In this document: piece after piece, positions 48,861-61,035 of the stretch
Layout: the number at the start of each line of letters is the position of its first letter
Position numbering within the stretch: position 1 is the first letter of the stretch
Assembly: GCA_021234155.1 (NCBI GenBank)
Contig: JAJEKV010000033.1
Coordinates: 371,595 to 435,594 of the forward strand
Direction of reading: 5' to 3'
DNA: 64,000 bases
Source: Isoetes taiwanensis
Taxonomy: Eukaryota; Streptophyta; Lycopodiopsida; Isoetales; Isoetaceae
Made by a program: the position numbers and the translations under genes
The notes under the pieces: generated by a model
What the model was told of the DNA's origin: nothing
What the model saw: the letters and a program-made list of their open reading frames with translations, nothing else
The model's database searches: none

Positions 48861-50789
48861 TTAAACAATAAGCTCTACAAAATGAAAATATGATCGTAGA
48901 AGCTATGTCATCGTTGCATCAAAAAAGCTTTACATGTGATAATACTACTTTTGGGAATTTCTAGACCAAGGTTAGAAATGTTGAAAAGGTCTTACATGTG
49001 CTGGTGTATATAGTCTTTGCTCGAGTCATTTGGGATATAAATCTCTCGCATTAGAGAAAGCTTGGTCATGGGGAACTGCGAAACTTATTAATTATAGATG
49101 GTATTATGAACGCTCATAGGATATCAACATAAAATAGCTAATAATTCATGTTCTCTATTCACAACAGCTAATAATCCATGTTCTCTAATCACAACAGCTA
49201 AGGACTAAAGATGCAGTGAATACTCAGATTTGAGGAATGCCAATGTATTATATATTCTTTCTTGAATTCCATATGCTGCATCTTGTTAGTGCAGGCTCAG
49301 ACCAACAGTCTCGTTATTCAACTTGCATAGCAGCATATGCCTACTTGCAGAGCCCACAATACGTATGCAGCTAGAAAACTATAAGTAACTTCACACGTAT
49401 ACCTGTGCAAAATATAGAACTCCTGTAGTGAAGGTGTTCCATAAAAAGAAAATAGCAATTGTGGTCTCTGCACATGATACAATAGAACCAAAAAAATCAT
49501 TAAGTATATTATATACAATCTAGGCAATTGTAACTAATTTAGATATGTACCTGTAGCAGAATATAAACACCACACTGTGGTTACTGTCCACCTTCAACTA
49601 CCCACTAAGCGTTTGAATTGCAACTTCCAGTTATGGTCAACATATGTTGGACACTCTAATGCCCGATGTACTGCATCATTACGTCATGTGAGGCATCCCA
49701 TCTATCTACCCTGTGAGATCCACCTTATGCAGATCCACCTTATACAAGGACAACTGATGTATATAAAGTGAAGCCCTTACCAAATTACATCCTAGAAGTG
49801 CAATGTGAAAATCTGTAGATGAAACGAAAGTAGATCCTTTGTCCTATGTCTCCTTTTTCATTTACATCGGTTTCTTTTTACAGCCCTTAGAGCTAGCTCA
49901 TCATGTTGCTTCATTCTAATGTCTGCATATTTGGATCCCCAAGATGTCAATTTACCAATATCAAAATTATGAATTGAAAATGTGGAACATGATACTTACA
50001 TAGAAGGATATTAGAGCATATCCATTCATGTATCTTGGTTTCTAGTGGAATGGCATATATAGTTGCATTTCACATCGCGTATAGATGACACTGTTTGTGT
50101 ATAGCCTTTTCTGTATTTTCGGACACAAAACACATATCGAACTTTCAAAGATTAGAGCACTGGAAGACATGAATCAACTTTCTCATCTATAGGATGAATT
50201 GGAATATCTAAGAAAACATTTCAATTTATAAAGGGTTTAGGATTGACTTGTGTAGATGCAGTATCCATATATGAATTTCTTTACTTTTAAGTTTGTGCTA
50301 GAAATTTCAAAGAGCAGCTATGAATGCAGCATATATAAATGAAATAGCCTTGAAGAAAGTATACATGGAAAATTATCTCTCCCTTTCAAATAGTTGGGAG
50401 ATGTTGTTAACCTTTTCATATAACAAACTGGCATGTTCTTCATCTATCTAGAATATAATCACAACGAATGCTAATGGTAGGACGAAGACATTTTTGAGTA
50501 TTGTAAGCAACAGAGAGGCTTGTAATGATGATAAAATGAAAGTTAAAATGTAAGAACCTAAAATGCCTGCACATTTCATAACCAAGATGCAACTGCCCAC
50601 AATAAGATCAGGAAGATGGACGAAAAAGAAAGAAGCTAGTCTCAGGAGAAAGAAACTTACTAAAGAAATCAGTGTTGTTAAATGCCAATGTCGCCCATGA
50701 GCAAGACTTTCAGCATTTCGGACTCCAAAGCAAGATTCTATAAGCAACAGAGAAACTTGTAATAATGAAATCGGATAGGGAAGAACCAT
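48861..50789. other. AT-rich spacer, no recognised gene
   Basis: TAAGCAACAGAGA..CTTGTAAT.ATGA occurs near 50507 and again near 50740, a small duplication beside the broken end of the copia fragment. ACAGCTAATAATCCATGTTCTC-like words repeat near 49140-49200. Confidence 0.4.
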
Positions 50790-52978
50790 CATTTTGAAAT
50801 TTCTCAAACCCTTGCTCTCTCAAAAAAGTATCCATGCAAATATACCTTTCTCTTGGAGCTTGTTTTAAACCATATACTGCCCTGTTTAATTTCCAAACTA
50901 GATTCTTGCCTTTTTCAAAACCAGGAGCCTGTTTCATGAAAATATCTTCTTCCAATGTAGCATTTAGAAATGCAGTCTTTACATCCATATGATGTATTTC
51001 TAAGTCAAGAGCATTTGCTAGACTTAAAAGAACTCTTATGCTTGTAAGTTTGACTATGGGAGAATAGGTTTCATCATAGTCTTGACCCTGTTTTTGAGTA
51101 AAGCCTTGTGCAACCAACCGTGCTTTATATTTTTTTGAGCCATCTGCATTAGTTTTAATTTTAAAAATCCATTTACTGCCAACTATATTCTGCCCAACAG
51201 GTTCCTTTACAACATCATAAGTATGAGTATCCACAAATGAGCTTAATTCCTCATGCATTGCATTTTTCCATTGTTCTGCTTGAGCACTTTCCATAGCTTG
51301 CTCAATTGTTCTAGGTACTTCAGCATCCTCTATTATAGCCATGATTTGTTCAGCCTCATCAACTTCTGGTTCTTGTTCTAGCCTCTTGCTTCCACCTAAA
51401 ACATTTCTCCCATATACTTCCTTGTCAAAATTAATTTCCCCCAGTAGCCTTTGTGCTTCAGTTCTTCTCTTTCTGATTTTTCTTTCTGGTATCTTTTCAG
51501 GTTCAACCATTTCAGGTTCAGCAAGTTCAGTTTGAGCCCTTTGAACCTGAGTTATATTTTCAATTTTTTTAGCTTCATTAGTCTCCTCCTCCTCTTCTTC
51601 ATAATTAATTTGATTATTTGACACTTGAGGCATTTTGACTAAAGAGTCTTCTTTTGTGACTTGATGTCTATTTTTGTATAAGACATCCTCACAAAAAATC
51701 ACATCTCTACTAATGATAATATTTTTATTTTCTGGAGTAAAAATTTTGTAACCCTTTGAGTGGCTATCATAGCCTACTAAGAAACCAATTTCAGCTTTGT
51801 CATCAAGTTTCTTTCTAAGCTCATTTGGTTTATGTACATAGGCCAAACACCCATATACTTTGAATTTTTCATAATCAATTTCTGAGTCTTCTCCATACCA
51901 CATTAGGTCCGGAATATTTCCTTGCAAGCTTGAAGAAGGCAGCTTATTTTGTATGAGATTAGCAGTCAGCAGGGCCTCTTCCCATAAATAGTTTGGTAAT
52001 CCACTGTTCTTGATCATTGATCTAACAGCATTCATTAAAGTTCTGTTTCTTCTTTCTGCTATTCCATTTTGTTGAGGACTGTATCTACAAATCAACTGTC
52101 TTCTAATACCATTGGCAATGCAAAAACTCCTAAATTTGGTGAAAGATATTCTCCCCTCGATCGGATCTTATACATTTTAGTTTCACACCTGTTTGCCTTT
52201 CAGATTCTGCTACAAATTGCTTGAATGCAATTAAAGCTTGAGCCTTGTTAGCTAGCAGGTAACATTTGCATTTTCTGGTATAATCATCAATAAAGGTGAT
52301 GAAAAACCTTTTGTCAGTTCTGCCTCTAATGTTTAAGTGCCCACATAGATCAGTATGAACTAATTCCAGAACCTCTTTACTTTTCTTCTTTGATTTGGCA
52401 AAGGGCAACCTATTTATTTTTCCAAACATACATCCTTCACATATATGCCCCTTTTCCTCACTTTCATATTTAATAAAACCTTTCTTTGCTAATAACTTGA
52501 GGTTATTAGAATGAGTGTGAGCTAACCGATTATGCCAAAGCTCAAATTCAGAAACCATCAATACTTTACAAGATGAATTATTGTTGTGTTCCAATTGAAA
52601 TAATTTCCCAACACGTTTGGCATGAAACTTGATTTTATTATCAAACCAGATGTTACAACCATCATCATCAAATACAACTCTGTAACCCAAGTCAACCAAC
52701 TAACTAACAGATATGAGATTTTTGATAATCCCATGCACATACAAAACATTTTTAATGTCTACTATATTCCCATGCAAATCCCACAATTGCAGAAGCCCTC
52801 TTCCTTCAATCCTTTGCAAAGCTCCATTTCCTACTTGAATATTTCTGGCTTCTTCTTGTTCTATATTCTTGAGCAACTCAGCAGTATGAACTACTGATCT
52901 TTCAGCTCCACTATCAACTACAAGAGCATGAGATAACTTGTTAGAATTTGTTTGATTTTCAAGAACAAAATTTAACAA
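50790..52978 (-). mobile_element. Ty1/copia pol fragment: protease, integrase, partial reverse transcriptase
   Basis: Minus strand. VVDSGAERSVVH (protease active site) and QVGNGALQRIEGRGLL; an in-frame TAG near 52697; then GAG-pre-integrase FELWHNRLAHTHSNNL with CEGCMFGKINRLPF. The integrase core follows: VHTDLCGHL, TFIDDYTRKCKCYLL, RSDRGEN, a frameshift at about 52140, then YSPQQNGIAERRNRTLMNAV. GYDSHSKGYKIF and an acidic linker come next. The RT reads GSKWIFKIKTNADGSKKYKA, ARLVAQGFTQKQGQDYDETY, LEIHHMDVKTAFLNATLEED and AVYGLKQAPRE, ending near 50.79 kb before the YVDD box. Gag, the RT catalytic end, RNase H and LTRs are missing. Confidence 0.93.
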
Positions 52979-54258
52979 GTTTGTAAAATGGTTTTTAAGC
53001 GTATTCTGGTTTTACAAAATCATTGCTAGTTCGTATAATGTTTAATTTAATTACATGAGTTCTATGTCGTATACTAGTTTTTTGAAATCATTATTAGTTT
53101 GAGATATGTGTTTTAAGCATATATTGACTTTGCAAAACCATTGCTAGTTCATATCATGTCTAAGTATATGCATTTTAGATTTTACAATGGTTTCTTGAAA
53201 TCATCATTCATTTATTAGATGGTTTTTATATGTACATTTTCAATATTATAATTTTAGATGCTTTCATATGTTAGTTTCATTATTATATATGTCTTTCAAC
53301 ACATTTTCTATTCTATCAGGTTTTTCTTCTTAGTTCAAAAACCATTTGAATTTTGCAAAGAATGTTTTTTGTTGCTAATAGTTTTTTTTTATAATCTAGT
53401 TATTTTACATAATTCTTTCAATCCTTAAAGCCATAGCTAATTTTTATATTGAATAATCCTCGATGAAAGAAATGAGAAACTGTTATATTTTAAAGGGTGA
53501 GAGGTTTAAGAATGGCGGATGGAGATTGAAAATGTCCATAACTATAATACTAGAATTAGCCTTATAATTGCACTTCGTTGAGCGATATAAGAATTGTGTT
53601 AGGAATTATACTACAATTGTAGACATGACTCGAGTTTAACCAAAAGACAAGCCTATTTGACATTATCATTCCTCTGATTCAAGCCTTTTAAAGCCTTATA
53701 TCTCCCAATTCAACTGATTCAAAACACATTATAGTGAATATTTAAGCTTTTTTGATAAATAACACCTATTTGTCATTACATTACAACAATAGAAAAAATG
53801 GATAAGTAAAGTGTCCTGACCTTATGAGGACCTCACCCAGGTTACCACTATACTGGCCATCAATGAACTCTTCAGTGCTAGCAAGCTGCTCTCAGGAATA
53901 TTATTATAAGCTGACAAATCAACTAGAAAATATAAATGAAAGTAACTTCTTACCTAAAGGCCCATATATAAGTCAACATATATTAAGTACCCTGATACAA
54001 GTTAGGAAAACTTATTTCAGAGATTTTCAAAAGACAAAAATCTAGGACAACATTATTAGATGAACTCGATCGAACTTATGCATGATGTACCTTTGTATTC
54101 CATGCCCCATTTGAGTTTCACAATAACGGTCTTCCCTGTCAAAATGTTAAGAAATGGCTTGGTATTGACTGATATGGGCTTCAACATATTCAGTTACCCT
54201 CGATTAAGCTGAAGCTTAGCCTTTATCAAAGGGGAATAGCTACCGTAGGCATACTCAC
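52979..54258. other. AT-rich spacer, no recognised gene
   Basis: At 52985-53250 a degenerate ~100-bp unit (TTTGCAAAATCATTGCTAGTTC..AT.ATGT) appears about three times. No ORF with a motif. Confidence 0.4.
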
Positions 54259-54434
54259 CTCAGGCAAATCCTTGCACATGAAAACCGACCGAGAAAGGAA
54301 ACTATGCAATTGATCTAAAATCTCATTTAAGCACCAATTTTGTTTATCATCCGTCAAATTATATGATGCAATATCATATCCAGTTCCATTTACGAGTTGC
54401 GCAAACTGAATAATTGCCCAGCAACGACTTACCA
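54259..54434 (-). pseudogene. Candidate exon pair of an unknown gene, joined by 27 nt
   Basis: Minus strand. One segment ends VPASKWKAY before a good donor (ATG|GTAAGTCG). Only 27 nt later an acceptor (ATTATTCAG) leads to FAQLVNGTGYDIASYNLTDD, NWCLNEILDQLHSFLSRSV, FMCKDLPE, ending on GAG|GTGAGT at 54259. The sequence looks like conserved protein and the outer splice sites are good, but 27 nt is too short for a plant intron, so part of an intron was probably deleted. I do not recognise the family. Confidence 0.35.
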
Positions 54435-57400
54435 TATGCTTTCCACTTTGAAGCAGGAACTCCAAGACAATTCGGTTTAGAAATCGAATCGAGCCGAAAA
54501 GTATCCATGCCCATTATCCGCCATATTCTATTCGGGTGCGTGATAAGAAGAGAACCTCCACAGCCTCGTGACACTAACGAGGGTGATCGCCATTTAAGGG
54601 CTCTAGTAGGGTTGGAGCAATTTTCGGAATATTCCAGGCATATTCCTGGAATATGCCAAAAACCCACTTGAGTGAGGGTTTACCCAGGCATCAAAAAACT
54701 AGGAGTTAGTCTCCTAGACTTCCAGTCACAAGTCTTATTTTCCGGTTCAATTTTTATTTATCTAAAAAAATTGTGGGGTTTCCTTCAAAATTCGACAAAT
54801 AATCTTGAGTTTATATTCAAAATCGGTGGAGCATGACATTTACCGGACAAATTATCCGGTTAGAGTTATTGGCGATTTGAGCCCTGGTTTGCCCCTAGGG
54901 GCAACCCTAAAAAATGTACGTGGTACAATAAGCTATTGCCGTGATGATGATCAATGTAACAAAAGAAAAGGGGGGAAACCGAATCGAAAACCTAAAGTAC
55001 ATTTTTTAGTGTTTTGAACGCCCTTGATTTATGCATGCCGCTTTGATGGGGATGGCGCCTCTGCAAGTTGCCGACTATTTTCTTATTTTTTGGCTAAGAA
55101 TACTCCTTTTGTTGCCGTTGATTGAAGTCATCCAGGATCTGCATGCTCTGTATATGTTTGCGATTCAGCGGCAGCGGAATTATAAAAAACTGTTGATGTT
55201 GTGGTGTTGCTCGTCCTTCAGCATATGTGATGGTCAGATTTATCGGGATATTAAGGTAAGCATTTCCTTTCAAACATAGGACCTTGCCTTGGTTTGTTCT
55301 AAAGTAATGTTCACCATTCTTATTGATGTCAGGGTTGCAGTAAAACTGGGGTATTTTGGTGTCTCGGCCTCTTTGTTTGACTCTGGTGATATAGGCAGCG
55401 TTGATATGTTATGGTAGCAACTATCAAGTATGTAGCCTTTATCTTTTGTTTATTGTTTTCATAATTTTTAGTTTTACATGCTCCTTAGGTTCCAAAAGTT
55501 TGGTTGCATTTTGGCAAATATGTGCCTGCTCCTTATGCACCATGAGCTTGCAAATCAGCGCACTCCTTTGAGAGCGTTGTGTTTTCTTGGGGGCCACTTC
55601 TAAGATAAGCTTATGATTAAGTTGCAAGGTTCAAGTTCAAGCTGTACTATCTTCACTAGTCACTGCAAAATTCCAATCGAGCATTTTTTTTTTCAGGAGC
55701 TGATGATGATTTGCTGCACAATGTTATTCTTTCAGATCCAGGTGATTTGTGAAAAGAAATTCTTTGAGATATCCGTGTTTTTCTTTCTTACGTCTTTTGC
55801 TGGATTGAATAATCATTGGGATTTTGTACACAATGAATAAGGTAATTCGAACTCCTGCAAGATAAATGCCTTTTGTGTAATGCAATTAAAGTTTATGGTA
55901 ATTTGACAAAAATTTATAATTCTATTCTCGGCATAGCAGGCTAATGATGCAAACATCATTGCTGGTACAGGATAGTTGTTCTAGATGTACTTTACCATGA
56001 ATGTTTTCTGGTGCAATACATCAGAGGAAATTCAACGTTGGAAGGTGTTGAATAGGTGAATACAATCGTTATTTCGCGGATATTCTGGCATGGATTCTTA
56101 CACCTTGATTGTCATTGCACCACGCCTGTTCAATTCTTACCCCTTGATTCTCGTTGCAGTTTTGGCTAGGAGCACAAGAATTGAAGTCTGTGTGAAACAA
56201 AGTACTTCGACATCAGGTTATGCCAGTTTTTTGGGTTATAGCTGAAAACAATGTATATGCTAAGCTAGCAAATGGAACTTGAGGTTCTTAAATTTGTTCC
56301 AGTTAAACTATGCATTGTTAGCAATGTTGAGAATAGAAATTGTGGTTGTAACCTTAAGAGCATTGTTTGGCGGACTAGTATTTCATAAATCAATTACAAA
56401 ATGTTTCTCTTGGGAGTAATTAATGCACTTGCAGAATGGGCGAAACAAAGAAGCAAAGTTGCAAAACACTCCATCGGATGTGGTATGCTGAAAATGTTGG
56501 ATTTTCAAGTTTGGATGCCCATAGGCGTGATTCCTCACGCTTTATTGTTAAATAATAGATCAACCTTGGTGAGCCGTGACGAAAAAAGAAAGATACTATG
56601 AAGCCAAGGCGAAAGAAAGGTACTATGCGAGATAAATTTGGAGCCTGTGACTTGAAACGTACATATCGAGAGCATTTATATTTTTGTTGTATGCATCAGC
56701 TTCCCATGTTTGTCGATTATGCATTGAAAGTGGCTACGCTCACATATTATTCCGTAAAGTTTTATAATAATACCACATTTGCACATAGAGAGTTTTAGGC
56801 TTCCATCGCCTTTTAAGGTGTTCCTTGATTCTTGATGGATGTTTGCATTTCGAATCTCATGTATTATAGTTTCTTATTCTCGTGGAATTTATCCGATTGG
56901 TGTACTTAGGTACACCGAATTTTACGTTGTTATTATTTTGAAGGTGTATGTTCATGGCATTGGTAAGTTCTCCATTAATTGTTGTTGGTAGACTTGAGCA
57001 GATTGGCTATGTGTTATGATTTGTACTAGTTCAACACTTTAATCTTGTCATTATTTAAAATAGTTTTCATCTACTTTAGAGAGACATGATGAGTACAACG
57101 CCGGTATTATTTGTGTGGGTTTTATCAACTCTTGTCCTAACAAGTTCGTTTTTTGTGGTGAGTATAACGTCACAAGTAGTGACTCAAATATTTGGCATGC
57201 CGTTTCTATACTTAGAGCTTGTTGTCTCTATTGTCAATTTACATTTGTGTACCATTTATTGTGTTTTACCCATATCACTATGCACCATTTGCTTGTAGAT
57301 TTAAAGGGCCTCGCTAAAACTAGAGATAATGTTCTTCTTGGGCAAATCCTATTGACCATGAAAACAACCGGTGGTCATATTACGAAAAGTAAGGTGAAAT

Positions 57401-58242
57401 CCTACTATAAACATGAATTGATGAAGTATAATGATGAGTTGAAACTTTTTATATCGATTGAGCTGTGTATAGTGATTGAGTTGTGTCTTGCCAGAACCCC
57501 AATGCGATAGTAGAACTTATAAAGAGATCAATGGTTGTGGATCCAATAGAGGATATTGAATGATGCTTGAATGGACTTGTTTGGGTTCGATTCCCAAGAG
57601 ACTTTTTGTTTGCATCTAATGTTTGTTTCTTGAAAGTCGCAGACTAGAAAAAAAATATGTCTTATTGTATAAAACAACAATAATTGTTAACGTTATATGT
57701 TGTTTCTTAATTGCTACAAAATATCTCAATAAATTACCGAGTCATTACATCGAGGAAGATAGATGCGATCAAATATCATGCTATTAAACTTGAAATACAC
57801 TAAGCATTAGTTTGTATCAAACATTTTTAGTTGTTAGAAGAACTAAGTGAAATGATTATATTTTAGTACCATGGAGAAAAATAGGGTAAAAAAAGTCATT
57901 GACATATTTAAACCAAGGTTATTTACCACGTTGTGTATTGGTGATTAATCACTATAAAGCATCATAATAATCATCCACTTAAAATTATCATGTTAATATA
58001 CTGAAGGAGATAGATGTGATCAAATAGCAGTCTACTAAACTTGACATACTAAACAATAATACATATTATATAGTTTAAGTTGTTACAAAGACTAATTAAA
58101 ATTGCCATGTTTCAATACTATGCCACAAAACAATGTTAGCTTAACACTATAAAAAAATATGTTGATGAACCATCTTAGATAGCTAGACATGGTTTGTAAA
58201 CTTTTGAACCCACTAACATGTACTGACTTATGAATTTGGTTT
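54435..58242. other. No recognised gene
   Basis: Several motif-free ORFs (54805-55017, 56401-56601, 57115-57510). The last contains LKGLAKTRDNVLLGQILLTM and a Lys-rich segment but no family I know. A T-arm-like TTGGGTTCGATTCCCAA sits at 57580-57596. CATTCATATTTTC-type A/T-rich words dominate 57.6-58.2 kb. Confidence 0.3.
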
Positions 58243-59322
58243 TCACCAACAAGCCATAGAAACAAAATCATATTGGTTCAATTTCGGGGGCCTTGTGTTT
58301 CTCCTTTTCTTCATGCTCTTGTGTGATAAATGTACCAGCAGATCTCCTTCCTCCTCCTCGGCCACCACATGTGCAACAAGTAATTTCTTCTTTCTTAAGC
58401 TTAGGATAGTTATTTTTGACATGGCCAGGCTCATGACAAAAATAACAAATGATTTTGTCTTGCCTTTTCCCAAACTTTACCAATTGTATAGGATTTCAGT
58501 TTTTCTTCTTCAATTCCTTTAGTCACCTTTTTCTCGCTTCAACTCGTCCTAATGATGGTTTCAGCTTCCTCTCTACTCTTTGCAACATTTCTTATAAACA
58601 AACCCAATTGTTCATTATCTATAATAGCTCTTGCAATTGCTAAAAACATATCTCTCTCAGAGAGTTCTACTCCGGCCCTCTTAGATCACCACTATATTGT
58701 CAAATTTATTAAAAAAATCCGACACATCATCCTCTTCATGTAATTTAAGATTTCTCGAGCTCTTTGTCCAACAAATCTATCTGTGAAGAAGTTTTTCCTC
58801 AAAATATTTAAGCATAAACATCCACATCTCCTAGGACTCTTATTCCTTAGCTTTAGCCTAATTAGAATAGAATAGAATATGATTTTATCGCCCACTTTAT
58901 GAGACCAACCGCCTATGGGACCCAAGTACAAAAGAGAGAGCAAAGAAAGGATACTACCAAAGAAGCGGGATAATTGTAGGACTAACCTTTGAAGCAATAA
59001 TTCCTTGTGCCTCTTTGAGTTTGGCCTGATTAGAACGAGTCCTTGCTCCACTGCTCTCACCGGAGGCAACTTCTCCCATACTAGCAGCATCTGCATCTCC
59101 TCCAGAGCCTCCTGCAATAGAAGTAGCGGCAACAACACTAGTACTTGCAACAGGATTTTGTCTGTAACACCTGCACTAGTACCAACACCAGCAGGATCAA
59201 CAAGATCCCACAAATCCTCAACCTCCAATATATGCTTCACAACATCCTTCCAAACTGAAACCGTGTCCACCTTTGTAAACTTCCACGGTTGCTAAAAGTC
59301 CAGCACCAAATCGACTAGACAT
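58243..59322 (-). mobile_element. Ty1/copia gag remnant interrupted by a LINE tail
   Basis: From ATG 59322 the frame begins MSSRFGAGLLATVEVYKGG, shifts near 59.28 kb, and continues VWKDVVKHILEVEDLWDLVD and later QAKLKEAQGIIAS-like sequence. A LINE 3' end is inserted at 58862-58970. Gag resumes with FTDRFVGQRAREILNYMK and reaches a zinc knuckle CYFCHEPGHVKNNY (58406-58447) in which the last Cys of CCHC is Tyr. It then fades in a segment resembling the protease start of the 52.9-kb copia copy. It is inactive. Confidence 0.75.
58862..58970 (-). mobile_element. 5'-truncated LINE 3' end inserted in copia gag
   Basis: Read on the minus strand: TGGTAGTATCC, CTCTCTTTTGTACTTGGGTC, CCATAGGCGGTTGGTCTC, GGGCGATAAAATCATATTCT, then (ATTCT)n. 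This is the family 3' UTR truncated just 3' of the hairpin. The copy is inserted in reverse relative to the window but in the same sense as the host copia. Confidence 0.85.
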
Positions 59323-59341
59323 CTCTTCTTGCCAATAACCT

Positions 59342-59353
59342 GCTCTGATACCA
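59342..59353 (-). other. Primer-binding site, initiator Met tRNA type
   Basis: On the minus strand TGGTATCAGAGC, the standard copia primer-binding site, two bases (TC) inside the CA end of the LTR. It fixes the element's orientation and LTR boundary. Confidence 0.92.
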
Positions 59354-59355
59354 GA

Positions 59356-59974
59356 TGTGAGTTTTCAACTTGTTGCAATCAACAAAACACTTTTTGCCAA
59401 CACAATCTATTTCCACACAATTTATCTCAAAGATATTGTCACATATAATATACCAACTTGCTTCTAGAACTAGAGAAGTTCTTATTCAAATATTCAATAA
59501 GAGAGTAAAATATTTGAACTCATAAGAAAGTTTAAAGTGACAATAATAGGAAAAATATCGCAGTTGAATATCGGAGACAACTTCATTGAATAGATCTTTA
59601 GATATTCGCCCAAATCATTGGTGAATAGATCCGTCACTGCTTCTCGGGTATTCTCGCTACCCATTGTTCGGTAGGTTATAATGGTGAAGAATCGACCTGA
59701 CATTAAGCCTGGAGATCCCGGCCGGATAAACTTTCCTCGGCCCGTAATTTTCGCCTCACGAATTATCCCATAATGTGCATATCAACAAAATAGGCTTATT
59801 GACCATTATTTTCAATGGTTCGATATCAAACTTTGCAACTTCTCTAACCCTAATGAAGAACATAATTTAATCTTTGCATTTCCAACATTATCTTCACACA
59901 AGAGATGATTTTTGACTTCTACATGCCGGCACAGGATCCCCACATTATTTATGTAATGATCTCATGTTCTAACA
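59356..59974 (-). repeat. Ty1/copia 5' LTR
   Basis: On the minus strand it starts TGTTAGAACATGAGATC (59974) and ends CTCACA at 59356, next to the primer-binding site; 619 bp. It is inserted directly against L1 sequence (from 59975). No 3' LTR of this copy is seen. Confidence 0.85.
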
Positions 59975-61035
59975 ATTAATAATGATATTGTTTCAGTCAA
60001 AGATGACCAAAACAATCTTATCCAGAGTCAACAAGGGATCCAGTCTTTCTTTGCACAAAAATATGAAGAGTTGTTTGATTTGCAGACTTATTCCCAGTCT
60101 GATCTCAAAGAATTCTTCAGCTCCCTCATATCTTGGTCCTATGACAGTTGACAATGGGCTTCTTATGGCTGTTCCACAAAAGCAAGAAATATTTCTTACT
60201 CTGAACTCAATGGCTTCTGGTAAGAGTCCAGGTCCTGATGGATTTCCTCCAGAAATACAATGTAAGATGACACCACAATCTTTATTCAAGGGGTTTGGGT
60301 TGCTGATAGTTTACATCCTGCTATCAATGCTAGTCTTATAGCTTTAGTTCCTAAGGTGGACAAACCTATAGATTTTTCTCCACCTTTTCCTGTCACGGCT
60401 TTTCCCCCAAACAACCCTATAGGGCGGGAAGGGGTTTTTTAACATACGCTTACTGCGCCTCTTGTTGGGTCCCATAGGCCAATTCGTCTCCGTGGATGAT
60501 AAAAATTCCATTCTATTCTATTCTATTCTATTCTATTCTATTCTATTCTATTATTCTATTCTATTCTATTCTATTCTCGATTGAGACCTATCTCCTTGAC
60601 CAACACCGGTTATAAAATACTCACCAAACCACTTGGCATACAGCTCAAGCCCATGCTAGAAAAGATTATCAGCCCCCAAGAAGTGATTTCTTCCTTCCAG
60701 GAGCATTTCTGACAACTTTCCAAATGAAATTGTATGCTGCTCAAACTTGACTTCAAAAGGGCTTTTCATACTATCCACCGAGATTTCCTATACATGGCAA
60801 TGGAGTTTCTTAGGTTCTCTCAGCAGGTAATAAATTTGATTTATGATTTCAACAAAGAGACTAGATCTGCAGTTTTGGTTAATGGTTCTCCCTCCCATTT
60901 TTCCCTTGTGTAAAAATAGACTCAGACAGGGTTGTCCTCTTGCTCCATATTTGTTTCTCATTGTAGCAGAAATGGCGACCAGAACTATCGTCAGCCTTCG
61001 GCAAGCAGGGCTAATCAAGTGTCTTCAGATGCCTA
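59975..61035 (+). mobile_element. L1-type LINE reverse transcriptase fragment with nested insertions
   Basis: Reads KDDQNNLIQSQQGIQSFFAQ, LTLNSMASGKSPGPDGFPPE (RT motif 1), INASLIALVPKVDKPIDFS, then a 196-bp insertion (60382-60577), then LRPISLTNTGYKILTK directly on the other side, LDFKRAF-like sequence, and RLRQGCPLAPYLFLIVAE near 60.94 kb. It ends AGLIKCLQMPNN at about 61035, where a second LINE is inserted. The upstream part is cut by the copia LTR at 59974. The YADD region and 3' end are not in the window. Confidence 0.88.
60382..60577 (+). mobile_element. 5'-truncated LINE 3' end with (ATTCT)n tail, nested in L1
   Basis: About 125 bp of 3' UTR (CAACCCTATAGGGCGGGAAG with the hairpin, then GTTGGGTCCCATAGGCCAAT and TCTCCGTGGATGATAAAAAT), followed by ~70 bp of (ATTCT)n. 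The host L1 frame resumes exactly afterwards (S then LRPISL). Any target duplication would be TTCTC, indistinguishable from the tail. Confidence 0.9.

Noticed and set aside
50790-59322. A single copia element split into gag (58.2-59.3 kb) and pol (50.8-53.0 kb) by later insertions
   Set aside because: The gag copy continues into sequence that resembles the start of the pol copy's protease segment, so the two overlap rather than abut. They are better read as two separate copies, though one family is possible.
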